Source: Spirochaetia bacterium
Lineage (GTDB): Bacteria > Spirochaetota > UBA4802 > UBA5550
DNA length: 8,308 nucleotides
Reading direction: 5' to 3'
Assembly: GCA_031289575.1 (NCBI GenBank)
Contig: JAITPE010000205.1
Coordinates: 1-8,308, forward strand
The translations under genes and the position numbers were made by a program. The notes under the pieces are model-generated. The model had not been told where the DNA came from. It saw only the letters and a list, made by a program, of their open reading frames with translations, and made no database searches. This document shows positions 1 through 8,126 of the stretch, one piece after another; position 1 is the stretch's first letter; each line of letters opens with the position of its first letter.

Positions 1-1940
1 GAACGCGCGGCGTGGTCGGCTCAATCAATATCATAAAGGGGCCGCCAAAGTCAACCTATCTCAATCTTGCGACCGAGAGCGATCATCTGTTCAACAGCGT
101 AACAAGCGTATCGCACGGCGCGGCTTTCGGAAATTTCTACTATATGCTTTCGGCCTCTTACGATAAAATGAACGGCTACACAGTATCAAAAAAATTAAAC
201 GGTAAGACGCGCGAAGACTGGCTGCTCAAACTTTCGCGCTATGATCTCTACGGCTTTGATCTTCACAGTGTTTATAACGCGGATACAATAACAGGCGCGC
301 GCAGCTCCGCGCCATATTATCTCGACGACACCGGCACATGGGATCACACAAGCCACGAAAAGTACAAGACAAACGGCAAGGCCGGTTACCGTATAACAAA
401 AAATCTTGAAGCCGGGCTTATTGCATTTTACAATAAAAGCAAAATGGAAAACAGCGTATACAATACCGATGAGTACAGCGTCTACCGCTACAATACTACT
501 ACGGAGGTACGCGAGTGGCATTCCCCCTATGGCTACTCATCGTACATACTGCGCAATGTATCAAGCCGCTGGCCCGTATACGATGACTACGCGCTCTCGC
601 CTTATATCGATTATAAAAACAAAAACTTTGAGCTCAAGGCCAACGCGTATTTCTATGAGCAGTATAATAAATATGCCTCGTATATTGATCCGAAGGAAAT
701 AGAACCCAGTCAAGTTGTTGGCGAGGAGAACATGACCTGGTCGATCTGGACAAGCCGGACATACGGCTTTAACATATATCCGTCGTACAAGCTTAATAAA
801 AACCACAAACTCTCCTTCGGAATCTCGTACTATGTCGGCACCCACATAGAAGAAAAACAGATGTACGACAGCAAAGCGATATTTGTGAAATCGTATTACG
901 GCGCCGGCAAATATAAAGATATTACAATAGCCGCGCAATACCTCACTCTCGCCATTGAGGACGAGATACATTTAAGCCGCGATACCGAGCTTTCGATCGG
1001 CATATCCTATGACGCGCAAAAGCTCATGGACAACAAGAAAAAAGAAGACAAAACAGGCAGCACCAATATGATAGATCAACATACTGCCGTGACCGATGCC
1101 GTGCTTTGGGGAACTCAGGATTCGTTCAATCCTGTCATAGGCATAGTGAGTCAGCTAACCGAGAAGTGGAAGCTGCGCGGTTCCGCATCGTACAAGACGG
1201 CGTTTCCAACATTGCAGGCGTACCGCAGCACATGGTCGTTCTTTCAGGAAACCGCTGATCCAGGCAGCTATTACCAGAAACTCAAATCGGAAAAATCAAT
1301 CAACGGAAATCTCGGCGCGGAGATTTCGTTTTTTGATAAACAATTTACGCTCGGCTGCGATTACTTTTTCAGCATGTACTTTGATAAAATGGTGCGCTAC
1401 TACCAGACAAAGATTGATGACTATGTTTATCGCAACATGGACTTCTCCGCCCTGCACGGCGCCGAGACCACATTGAACTGGGCTCCTTATGATCTTTTTA
1501 ATTTCGCCGATATTTCAATCGGCTTTACCCACACATATATCTACGCGAGAAATCTCACAAAGGTACACTACTCCACAATCAACCGCGGGAAGTATTTTGA
1601 AAAGCTGCCGGAGCACAAGTTTACATTGGACTTCAAGCTATACTTCAAAAGCGATACCAGCGTTTTTATATTCGGCTACTTCGAGTATAATCAAATTCAG
1701 TATGCCATGAGAAGCCGGCCCGAAAGCGACCCGGCTCAGCGCTACAAGTTTACCACGGATTGTTTCGCTCCTGTGAAGCTCAACAATCCGTTAATGCTCG
1801 ACGCAAAAATTTCACAGAAATTTTTGTACCACTACGAGGTCTATCTGCTCTGCAAAAACATATTTGATGACTACCTGCCCGACCCGTTCAACCCGGGCCC
1901 GGGCCGCACGTTCTACCTTGGGCTAAAGGCGAACTATTGA
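1..1940 (+). CDS. TonB-dependent outer-membrane receptor, 5'-truncated by window edge
   Basis: The frame is already open at base 3 and runs 645 residues to a TGA at 1938-1940; the true start lies outside the window. The first visible residues, TRGVVGSINIIKG, match the end of a TonB plug domain, where a G-x-I-N-I-I-(T)K motif precedes the barrel. The rest is rich in Tyr, Phe and alternating polar/hydrophobic stretches, as expected for a 22-strand beta barrel. Near the end are LPEHKFTLDFKLYF (a late barrel strand) and the typical closing pattern: CKNIFDDY, then PGPGRTFYLGLKANY, finishing on an aromatic residue. So the barrel is complete, and the signal peptide, TonB box and most of the plug (probably 100-200 residues) are missing. 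Such receptors import siderophores, cobalamin, metals or sugars using TonB-ExbBD energy; nothing here identifies the ligand. It converges on the symporter gene, with 25 bases between the two stops. Confidence 0.9.
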   Translation, partial: TRGVVGSINIIKGPPKSTYLNLATESDHLFNSVTSVSHGAAFGNFYYMLSASYDKMNGYTVSKKLNGKTREDWLLKLSRYDLYGFDLHSVYNADTITGARSSAPYYLDDTGTWDHTSHEKYKTNGKAGYRITKNLEAGLIAFYNKSKMENSVYNTDEYSVYRYNTTTEVREWHSPYGYSSYILRNVSSRWPVYDDYALSPYIDYKNKNFELKANAYFYEQYNKYASYIDPKEIEPSQVVGEENMTWSIWTSRTYGFNIYPSYKLNKNHKLSFGISYYVGTHIEEKQMYDSKAIFVKSYYGAGKYKDITIAAQYLTLAIEDEIHLSRDTELSIGISYDAQKLMDNKKKEDKTGSTNMIDQHTAVTDAVLWGTQDSFNPVIGIVSQLTEKWKLRGSASYKTAFPTLQAYRSTWSFFQETADPGSYYQKLKSEKSINGNLGAEISFFDKQFTLGCDYFFSMYFDKMVRYYQTKIDDYVYRNMDFSALHGAETTLNWAPYDLFNFADISIGFTHTYIYARNLTKVHYSTINRGKYFEKLPEHKFTLDFKLYFKSDTSVFIFGYFEYNQIQYAMRSRPESDPAQRYKFTTDCFAPVKLNNPLMLDAKISQKFLYHYEVYLLCKNIFDDYLPDPFNPGPGRTFYLGLKANY

Positions 1941-1942
1941 GG

Positions 1943-1968
1943 TAATGGCGAAAAAAATTTCGCCGTTA
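1943..1968. terminator. Bidirectional hairpin between convergent genes
   Basis: A perfect inverted repeat, GGCGAAA-(AAAA)-TTTCGCC at 1947-1964, extends outward with TAA/TTA and one T-G pair to cover 1943-1968. It lies exactly between the receptor stop (1940) and the symporter stop, and the symporter TAA (1968-1966 on the minus strand) is itself in the stem. The position suggests a terminator shared by both transcripts. No strong U-run follows on the plus strand. On the minus strand the T-run is inside the hairpin, so this is not a classic intrinsic terminator. Confidence 0.5.
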
Positions 1969-3327
1969 AATTGAAATAACACCTATAGAGCTCAGCAGAT
2001 ATGATATGAATATGACCGCCATGCACAAAGGCGCGGCCCATTTGATTATGATGATGAACATTCTGCGGTGTTTCAAACTGCCGGCTTCGTCTATCGTTAC
2101 CTGCGGCCCCACCCACCAGCCCGCAAACAGGCAGGTGAGAATGGCCGCAACCGGCATGAGCACAGTGTTGGACACAAAATCCATTATATCAAGAATCGAC
2201 ATACCCGCCGCGCTTATAAAACTCCACAGACCAAACCCCAGCGAGGGCGGAACGGCGATTACGGCAAAACAAGCTCCGGTAAAAACCACACATGTTTTCC
2301 TTTGCCATTTAAAATGATCACCAAAGATTGATACAACAGTCTCGTATAAAGAAATAGCGCTTGTAAAAGCGGCAAAGAAAACCAGCAAAAAAAACAGCGT
2401 CCCTACCGCGTCCGTAAACGGAAACGAGGCGAACACCTTGGGAAGCGTAATAAACATCAATCCGGGGCCGGCATTTATCGCGTCGGCCTCGCCGCCGCTG
2501 AAGGCAAAAACCGCGGGTATAATCATCAGCCCCGCCAAAAACGCAACCGCAGTATCAAAAAACTCAATATGCTTCACGCTCTTTTCGAGGTCATCCTCTT
2601 TGCGCAGGTATGAGCCGTATGTAATCATTATGCCCATAGCAAGAGACATGGAAAAGAACATCTGCCCCATTGCCGCCACAATGGTCTTCACTCCAAAGTT
2701 GTTGAAATTGGGAAGCAGATAATACTTGAGCCCGGCCATGGCTCCGGGAACAGTCAGCGAGTACACGGCTATGATGATGGATATAATTATAAGCGCGGGC
2801 ATGAGATATTTGTTCAAGCGCTCGATTCCGTTTTGGATTCCCAGAAAAACAACCCAGCCGCAGAGAAATATAAAAATCCATGTCCAGATGAGCGGGCTCA
2901 CAGAGCGCGTTATAAATCCGCTGAAAAAATCACCGGCCGCGGCCGCGCTCCCGTTTCCCGTAATAAAGACCGAAAGGTATTTTAAAATCCAGCCGCCTAT
3001 AACGCTATAATAAGGCGTGATGATAATCGGAACAACAGACGCGAGAATTCCTATGAAGGCATATTTTTTGCCGAACTTTTTAAACGCGCCTATGGCCGAA
3101 AGCCCGGTCGCGCGCCCAAGCGCCACCTCGACGATCATGAGCGTAAACCCCAGTGTTGTAACAAGAACAATATAGGTAACGAGAAAGGCGCCGCCGCCGT
3201 ATTTGGCAGCCAGATACGGAAAACGCCAAAGATTGCCGAGGCCTACCGCGCTTGCCGAGGCGGCAAGAACAAATCCTATGCGGCCGGAAAATTTACTTCT
3301 TAAATGCTTTAGGTTTCCTTCTGTCAT
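1966..3327 (-). CDS. Sodium-dependent amino-acid symporter, SNF/NSS family (MhsT/LeuT-like)
   Basis: This 453-residue inner-membrane protein has about 11 hydrophobic segments, the length and topology usual for bacterial members such as MhsT. TM1 carries the unwound motif AVGLGNLWRFPY (residues 27-38); N32 and R35 correspond to the LeuT sodium ligand N27 and the extracellular-gate arginine R30. TM5 contains G167-x9-P177, the motif linked in MhsT to unwinding of TM5 and sodium release. TM6 reads GQMFFSMSLAMG (221-232). TM8 reads FTSAISL, with T322/S323 matching LeuT sodium-site residues T354/S355. TM10 has D380-x-x-D383-F, matching the LeuT gate aspartate region. It should couple sodium entry to uptake of a neutral or hydrophobic amino acid; the exact substrate cannot be read from sequence. 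The ATG at 3327 is the only plausible in-frame start, but it lacks a well-spaced Shine-Dalgarno sequence: the nearest, AAGGAAG, is 18 bases away. The gene lies 62 bases after the M23 peptidase gene. Confidence 0.93.
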   Translation of the reverse strand: MTEGNLKHLRSKFSGRIGFVLAASASAVGLGNLWRFPYLAAKYGGGAFLVTYIVLVTTLGFTLMIVEVALGRATGLSAIGAFKKFGKKYAFIGILASVVPIIITPYYSVIGGWILKYLSVFITGNGSAAAAGDFFSGFITRSVSPLIWTWIFIFLCGWVVFLGIQNGIERLNKYLMPALIIISIIIAVYSLTVPGAMAGLKYYLLPNFNNFGVKTIVAAMGQMFFSMSLAMGIMITYGSYLRKEDDLEKSVKHIEFFDTAVAFLAGLMIIPAVFAFSGGEADAINAGPGLMFITLPKVFASFPFTDAVGTLFFLLVFFAAFTSAISLYETVVSIFGDHFKWQRKTCVVFTGACFAVIAVPPSLGFGLWSFISAAGMSILDIMDFVSNTVLMPVAAILTCLFAGWWVGPQVTIDEAGSLKHRRMFIIIIKWAAPLCMAVIFISYLLSSIGVISI

Positions 3328-3340
3328 AGGCGGCCAACAT
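3293..3340 (-). CDS. Possible 15-codon leader ORF overlapping the symporter start
   Basis: An ATG at 3340-3338 opens the frame MLAAYDRRKPKAFKK, with TAA at 3295-3293. It overlaps the first 11 codons of the symporter in another frame. AAGGAAG lies five bases upstream, a better spacing than the symporter ATG has (18 bases). The peptide is basic and matches no family I recognise. Translating it would pass through the 3' arm of the hairpin at 3307-3365, so it could act as a leader peptide. It may equally be chance, because short ORFs are common and no ATG for re-initiation lies near its stop. Confidence 0.2.
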   Translation of the reverse strand: MLAAYDRRKPKAFKK

Positions 3341-3380
3341 ATATACTTCCTTAAAAAACCTAAAGGCTTAGCGGTTTTCT
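3307..3380 (-). promoter_or_regulatory. Candidate mRNA switch around the symporter translation start
   Basis: Read on the minus strand, CTTTAGGTTTTTT (3365-3353) can pair with AGGAAACCTAAAG (3319-3307): ten Watson-Crick pairs in a row, then two G-U pairs and one A-U pair. The 33-base loop (3352-3320) holds the Shine-Dalgarno AAGGAAG and both possible ATGs (3340 and 3327). The 3' arm is inside symporter codons 3-7, where it would block an initiating ribosome. The same GGTTTTTT (3360-3353) can instead pair with AGAAAACC just upstream (3380-3373), giving a weaker 8-bp hairpin with a 12-base loop that would free the start. The two folds are mutually exclusive. Alternatively, the upstream fold is only a weak terminator for the peptidase gene. 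No ligand or protein partner is suggested. Confidence 0.35.
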
Positions 3381-3389
3381 TTTGTCTAC

Positions 3390-4112
3390 CTAACGGCGTT
3401 TCTTTTTGTACTTGATTACAACAATATCATCATCAGGAGGAAGAAAATCAAGAGGGTTAAGGGGGATATCGTTGAACCTGATTTCAAAGTGGAGATGCGG
3501 GCCTGTGGAGTTGCCGGTGCTTCCGGCCAAAGCTATAACCTGTCCTTTTTTTACATCTTCTCCGGGCTTGACCAGCATGGCTGAGTTATGGGAATAGCGC
3601 GTGTAAAAATTGTTATTGTGGGCTATTAATATGCTGTTTCCATGTCCGCCGGCATACGCGCAGGAAACAACCCTTCCGTCCATTGCCGCGACAACAGGCG
3701 TACCCTTCGCGGCCGGAATATCAATCCCGGCATGAAAATTTCTGTTTCTGTAGCCGAATGGGGAACTTATATGATCCGGGCTGTCGAGCGGCCAGATAAA
3801 TTCGGTATCTTTGCTTTCTATTATTTTACGGACTACTCCGCTGTCTTCAAGCGCCTGAATGTACTTTTCGGAATACGGAACAAAGACGTAACCCTTCTTG
3901 GCAGAGCCGTAATTCAATTGGGCGATCTCGTTATCCGAAGCGCCTGAAAGCTGAATGATTTTGGATAAATTCGCTTCGGCATCGACCCATATTCCAAGGC
4001 GGCCTTTATACTGATGAATGTTGCGGTCGTCGATACTGACTCCTTCCTGAGCAAAAGCATCGGACGTAAAAAGTATCAAAGCGGAGAGAAACAGCAGAAT
4101 ATTTTTAGTCAT
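3390..4112 (-). CDS. Exported M23-family zinc metallopeptidase with degenerate LysM-like domain
   Basis: This 240-residue protein begins with a signal peptide (hydrophobic residues 5-16, AFA|Q cleavage site after residue 21), so it acts in the periplasm or at the outer face of the inner membrane. Residues about 38-80 resemble a worn LysM fold (ANLSKIIQLSGAS...IAQLNYG...GYVFVP), which would bind glycan. Residues about 105-225 are a complete M23 (LytM/lysostaphin-type) domain: SPFGYR, then FHAGIDIPA with zinc ligands H127 and D131, the catalytic-site H175 in RYSH, and GPHLHFEIR with H206 and zinc ligand H208. All key residues are present, so it should be an active peptidoglycan endopeptidase rather than an EnvC/NlpD-like inactive activator. 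The C-terminus is a basic tail, KYKKKRR. The ATG at 4112 has AAGAGG seven bases upstream. It is 137 bases from pyrR and probably has its own promoter. Confidence 0.92.
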   Translation of the reverse strand: MTKNILLFLSALILFTSDAFAQEGVSIDDRNIHQYKGRLGIWVDAEANLSKIIQLSGASDNEIAQLNYGSAKKGYVFVPYSEKYIQALEDSGVVRKIIESKDTEFIWPLDSPDHISSPFGYRNRNFHAGIDIPAAKGTPVVAAMDGRVVSCAYAGGHGNSILIAHNNNFYTRYSHNSAMLVKPGEDVKKGQVIALAGSTGNSTGPHLHFEIRFNDIPLNPLDFLPPDDDIVVIKYKKKRR

Positions 4113-4167
4113 TATGAAACCTCTTTTTCAAGGTATATATAAAAGCAGGAAGGAATCCTTAAGAGCC

Positions 4168-4197
4168 ATTAATGAATAAAACTGCTGTTTTTGTCAA
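4168..4197 (-). promoter_or_regulatory. Candidate sigma-70-type promoter for the M23 peptidase gene
   Basis: A perfect -35 box, TTGACA (4197-4192 on the minus strand), is followed after 18 bases by ATTAAT (4173-4168), which matches four of six TATAAT bases. It lies in the 137-base gap just after the pyrR terminator candidate and 55 bases before the peptidase ATG. The region is A/T-rich, so chance matches are likely, and another -35-like CTGACA sits 34 bases upstream. Confidence 0.3.
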
Positions 4198-4208
4198 CTT
4201 TTATTTAA

Positions 4209-4242
4209 AAAATAGGCTGATTTTTTGTCAGTAGTTTATTTT
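4209..4242 (-). terminator. Possible terminator after pyrR
   Basis: On the minus strand, AAAATA (4242-4237) pairs with TATTTT (4214-4209). An inner stem, CTGA (4231-4228) with TCAG (4220-4217), closes a 7-base loop, and the structure ends in a T-run. It begins eight bases after the pyrR stop, which is the right place for a terminator. The stem is A/T-rich and interrupted, so it would be weak. Confidence 0.35.
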
Positions 4243-4249
4243 CAACCGC

Positions 4250-4798
4250 TCACTGTCCCTTTTTCGCGAGCACCACGGTGTCTTTTTCAACATCACCGGG
4301 ATAAAGGCAAACCTTGATATCATCATTAACATTGTTTACCGGCGCCTTGAGCCCGCAGTAATCGGGCTGTATTGGAAGTTCGCGGCCGCCCCGGTCGACC
4401 ATGCAAAAGAGTTTGATATTTGACGGACGGCCGAAACTCATCAGCGTTTCAAGCGCCGCCTTTACGCTTCGGCCGGTGAAGATAACATCATCGACAAGAA
4501 GAATAGACATCTTTGTAATATTAAAGTCTATGCGCGTTTCTTTAAGCGCCGGGAGCATTCCCCTTGTGGCAAGATCGTCGCGGTAAAAAGTAATATCAAT
4601 AATTCCATGCTTTACGCTCCGGCCTGTGCGTTCCTCGATAACCGAGCGCAGGCGGGACGCGAGTTCGACGCCGCCGCCCTGGATTCCCACAATGGCAAAA
4701 CGTTCAATATCATCAATATCGCTTATTATTTCCGAAGCCGCCGACAAAATAATTGAGCTTATTTCTATGTTGTTTAAAAGCTGTTCGGATGTTTCCAT
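4250..4798 (-). CDS. pyrR: PyrR: pyrimidine operon regulator / uracil phosphoribosyltransferase
   Basis: This 182-residue protein has the usual PyrR length and a type I phosphoribosyltransferase fold. The PRPP loop is SILLVDDVIFTGRSVKAA (98-115), with the D103-D104 pair and T108-G-R. DITFYRDDL (68-76) and VDRGGRELPIQPDYCG (134-149) are diagnostic of PyrR rather than other phosphoribosyltransferases. In characterised bacteria PyrR binds a hairpin in pyr mRNA leaders when UMP is high, causing premature termination or blocked translation, and many members also convert uracil plus PRPP to UMP. I start it at the ATG at 4798, which overlaps the carB stop as TGATG, with GAGG seven bases upstream inside the last carB codons; an in-frame TTG one codon earlier is less likely. 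The overlap implies translational coupling with carB, so regulator and target enzyme are co-expressed, perhaps as a feedback loop. Whether it regulates by RNA binding here is inferred. Confidence 0.93.
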   Translation of the reverse strand: METSEQLLNNIEISSIILSAASEIISDIDDIERFAIVGIQGGGVELASRLRSVIEERTGRSVKHGIIDITFYRDDLATRGMLPALKETRIDFNITKMSILLVDDVIFTGRSVKAALETLMSFGRPSNIKLFCMVDRGGRELPIQPDYCGLKAPVNNVNDDIKVCLYPGDVEKDTVVLAKKGQ

Positions 4799-7700
4799 CA
4801 AACTACCTCGCTATAATAATCTTGAAGAGCCTTCACCGATATGTTCTTTCTGTTCTTTACTGTGAGCATTCCGTTTATGGCCGCCCTCGCCGCCTGTATG
4901 GTTGTCATAATGGGGACATGGTAGCGCACCGCGGCCTGGCGTATTGAATACGCGTCGTCCTTGGCGGCCTTGCCTGCCGGAGTATTTATGATGAGATTGA
5001 TCTCTTCGTTCTTAATCATATCCACAACATTCGGCCGTCCCTCGTTTACCTTAAATACACGCTCGCACGGAATTCCGTGCTCGTTGTAAAAGGCCGATGT
5101 CCCCTCTGTGCCTATGAGCCGAAAGCCGCTCTCGTACAAGCGGCGCACCTCGCCGAGGAGTTCATCTTTTGAGCGCTTGTTGATGCTCAAGAATACACAG
5201 CCTTCGAGCGGAAGCCTGTCGCCGGCTGCGAGCTCGGCCTTGTAAAAGGACTCGCCGAAATCGTGCGAGATACCCATGACTTCACCTGTTGACTTCATCT
5301 CCGGCGAGAGCAGCGTATCAACTCCGGGAAATTTATTGAACGGAAGAACCGCTTCCTTGACGCTGATGTACGTAAACTTTTTAGCCTTATCCAGCCCAAG
5401 CTCGCTCAGTTTTTTGCCCAGCATAACCCGTACCGCGTTTTTCGCCAGCGGCACGTTCGTTGTTTTGGAGACAAACGGAACCGTTCTCGACGCCCTCGGG
5501 TTCACCTCAAGTATGTAGAGCTTATCTTCTTTTATGGCGTACTGAACATTGAGCAGGCCCACCACATTGAGTTCAAGCGCGAGCGCCTTTGTGGCTTGCG
5601 CTATGTTCTCGAGCATTTCGGATGAGATTGATATCGGTGGGATGATACATGCAGAATCACCCGAATGCACGCCGGCCTCCTCAACGTGTTCCATGACGGC
5701 CCCGACATATATCTCTTCGCCATCGCTTATGGCGTCAACATCAAGCTCAACGGCATCCTCCAGAAAATCATCCACAAGTATCGGATGTTCCGGCGATAAC
5801 TCCACCGCTGTTTTTATGTAACTGATGAGGCTCTTCTCATCGTATATGATAGCCATCGCCCTGCCGCCAAGTACATACGACGGGCGCACAAGTACCGGAT
5901 AGCCAATATCGCCGGCAACATTGAGCGCGTCTTCTTGTGTAAACGCTATGCCGTTCTCGGGCTGATTCAGCTTGAGCTTGCGGACAACATCGGCAAAGCG
6001 CTCACGGTCTTCGGCCCGGTCTATGGAATCAGGAGATGTTCCGAGTATTTTAACGCCGTTCTCCTCAAGTACTTTGGCAAGCCTAAGCGGGGTTTGTCCG
6101 CCGAACTGGACTATCACGCCCTCGGGGTTTTCCTTTTCGTATATATCAAGAATATTCTCAAGCGTCAGCGGCTCGAAATACAAGCGGTCCGATGTGTCGT
6201 AATCTGTGGAAACGGTTTCCGGATTCGAGTTTACCATAATTGATTCGATTCCCTCATCCCGAAGCGCGAAAGACGCGTGGCAGCAGCAGTAATCGAATTC
6301 GATTCCCTGCCCTATCCGGTTTGGGCCGCCGCCGAGAATCATCACCTTTTTACGGGACGAGGGAACGGCTTCATCATCCTCATCATAAGCCGAGTAATAA
6401 TACGGCGTGTAGGCCTCGAACTCACCGGCGCATGTGTCGACAAGGCGGAAGCCGGGAAATATTTTGTTGTCGATACGGAACTGCCGCACGGACTGTTCCC
6501 TCTCCTTGAGTTTGAGCGAGTATTTGCGCTTAAACGTGGAGCCCTTGCGGTGCAGTTCATTGAGTTCGCTCTTTGCCGAGATGTACCCTATTTGCCTGTC
6601 CGAGAAGCCGAGTTCCTTCATGCGCAGCACGTTCTCCGCGGTGAGTCCCTTTTCGGCGTATTCGGCTGTGAAGCCGCGCTCCTCATCAAATATCTCATAC
6701 AACTGATTGAGAAACCAGCGGTCAATGCCTGTAAGGCGGTGAATTTTTTCGATATCCCACCCAAGCGAAAAAGCGGCCTTTATATAAAATACGCGGTGTT
6801 CCCTTGCCGTTACAAGCTCCGATTCCACAACGGTAGAGACATGATCCTCCGGAAGATCCTCTATCATTTCATCAATTTTAAGATTGCCGTCCGAGCCGAA
6901 TCCGTAACGGTCGATCTCCAGCGAGCGCAATGCCTTTTGGAAAGACTCCTTGAAGGTACGGCCTATAGCCATGGCCTCTCCCACAGACTTCATCTGCGTG
7001 CCGAGCGCGGTATCCGCGCCGTCAAACTTTTCGAATGCCCACCTGGGGGCCTTAACCACAACATAGTCTATTGTCGGCTCAAATGAAGCCGGCGTTTCCT
7101 TTGTAATATCGTTGGGAATCTCATCAAGCGTAAGCCCCACTGCTAATTTAGCGGCAATCTTGGCAATGGGAAAGCCTGTAGCCTTTGAGGCCAAGGCCGA
7201 ACTGCGGCTGACTCGCGGGTTCATCTCAATGACCATGACGCGTCCGTCATTTGGATTTATGGCAAACTGTATATTGGAGCCTCCGGTGTCGACTCCTATT
7301 TCGCGTATGATGGCGATCGCCATATCCCGCAGATTCTGGTACTCCTTGTCCGAAAGAGTCTGCTGCGGAGCAACGGTTATTGAATCGCCGGTATGCACTC
7401 CCATCGGGTCAAAATTTTCGATGGAACAGATGATGACGACGTTATCCCTCGTGTCGCGCATAACCTCAAGCTCAAACTCCTTCCAGCCTATAACGGACTC
7501 CTCAAGAAGAACCTGATGTATAGGCGACTCATCCATCCCTTTGCGTACAAGTTCAACAAAATCCTCTTTGTTATAAACTATGTTGCCGCCCGTTCCCCCA
7601 AGTGTAAAGGCAGGCCTTATTATAATCGGCAGCTTAATGCGCTCCATAACAGCTATGGCCTCATCAATAGAAGAAGCAAGCCCAGATTCCGGTACAGCCA

Positions 7701-8121
7701 TGCCTATGCTTATCATGGCCTTCTTGAAGAGTTCCCTGTCCTCGGCCTTTCTTATGGAATCAATATTGGCCCCGATGAGTTTAACGCCGAACTTGTCGAA
7801 GACTCCCTTGTCGGCAAGCTCAAGGGTAACATTGAGCGCGGTCTGCCCGCCTACCGTAGGGAGCAGGGCGTCGGGTCTTTCGATTTCAATAATTTTTTCA
7901 ATAATGTCAACGGTTATGGGTTCAATATAGGTTTTATCGGCGAGGTCGGGGTCGGTCATTATGGTAGCGGGATTGGAGTTAATCAGTATAACGGTGTAAC
8001 CCTCCTCTTTCAGGGATTTGCAGGCTTGCGAACCCGAATAGTCAAATTCACACGCCTGCCCTATAACTATAGGGCCCGAACCGATGAGCAGGATTTTTTT
8101 TATGTCGGTATTTTTGGGCAT
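4798..8121 (-). CDS. carB: Carbamoyl-phosphate synthase large subunit
   Basis: It makes carbamoyl phosphate from bicarbonate, ammonia (delivered by CarA from glutamine) and two ATP, feeding pyrimidine and arginine synthesis in the cytoplasm. The 1107 residues carry the full architecture: carboxyphosphate ATP-grasp domain (1-~400), oligomerisation domain (~400-560), carbamoyl-phosphate ATP-grasp domain (~590-940) and MGS-like allosteric domain (~970-1107, [12 protein letters not shown]). In the first half, the catalytic residues known from E. coli fall at the same numbers: R129, R169, G175-G176, E208, E215, H243, Q285, E299, N301. The second half repeats them as R706, R746, H819, Q860, E872 and N874. 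The protein is 34 residues longer than the E. coli enzyme (1073), and most of the excess is a basic insertion near 526-549. The ATG at 8121 has AGAGG five bases upstream. carA is not adjacent; pyrR follows with a one-base overlap. Confidence 0.98.
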   Translation of the reverse strand: MPKNTDIKKILLIGSGPIVIGQACEFDYSGSQACKSLKEEGYTVILINSNPATIMTDPDLADKTYIEPITVDIIEKIIEIERPDALLPTVGGQTALNVTLELADKGVFDKFGVKLIGANIDSIRKAEDRELFKKAMISIGMAVPESGLASSIDEAIAVMERIKLPIIIRPAFTLGGTGGNIVYNKEDFVELVRKGMDESPIHQVLLEESVIGWKEFELEVMRDTRDNVVIICSIENFDPMGVHTGDSITVAPQQTLSDKEYQNLRDMAIAIIREIGVDTGGSNIQFAINPNDGRVMVIEMNPRVSRSSALASKATGFPIAKIAAKLAVGLTLDEIPNDITKETPASFEPTIDYVVVKAPRWAFEKFDGADTALGTQMKSVGEAMAIGRTFKESFQKALRSLEIDRYGFGSDGNLKIDEMIEDLPEDHVSTVVESELVTAREHRVFYIKAAFSLGWDIEKIHRLTGIDRWFLNQLYEIFDEERGFTAEYAEKGLTAENVLRMKELGFSDRQIGYISAKSELNELHRKGSTFKRKYSLKLKEREQSVRQFRIDNKIFPGFRLVDTCAGEFEAYTPYYYSAYDEDDEAVPSSRKKVMILGGGPNRIGQGIEFDYCCCHASFALRDEGIESIMVNSNPETVSTDYDTSDRLYFEPLTLENILDIYEKENPEGVIVQFGGQTPLRLAKVLEENGVKILGTSPDSIDRAEDRERFADVVRKLKLNQPENGIAFTQEDALNVAGDIGYPVLVRPSYVLGGRAMAIIYDEKSLISYIKTAVELSPEHPILVDDFLEDAVELDVDAISDGEEIYVGAVMEHVEEAGVHSGDSACIIPPISISSEMLENIAQATKALALELNVVGLLNVQYAIKEDKLYILEVNPRASRTVPFVSKTTNVPLAKNAVRVMLGKKLSELGLDKAKKFTYISVKEAVLPFNKFPGVDTLLSPEMKSTGEVMGISHDFGESFYKAELAAGDRLPLEGCVFLSINKRSKDELLGEVRRLYESGFRLIGTEGTSAFYNEHGIPCERVFKVNEGRPNVVDMIKNEEINLIINTPAGKAAKDDAYSIRQAAVRYHVPIMTTIQAARAAINGMLTVKNRKNISVKALQDYYSEVV

Positions 8122-8126
8122 CTTTT

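Noticed and set aside
1892..1905. CCCGGGCCCGGG palindrome near the end of the receptor gene
   Set aside because: It encodes the conserved Pro-Gly-Pro-Gly-Arg before the last barrel strand, so the repeat is explained by the protein sequence.
4121..4165. Possible Shine-Dalgarno-masking pairing before the M23 gene (CTCTT with AAGAG)
   Set aside because: Only five pairs with a loop of about 35 A/T-rich bases; expected by chance.
4799..4801. TTG as the pyrR start one codon before the ATG
   Set aside because: The ATG at 4798 forms a TGATG overlap with the carB stop and has GAGG at a good seven-base distance. ATG is far more usual than TTG.
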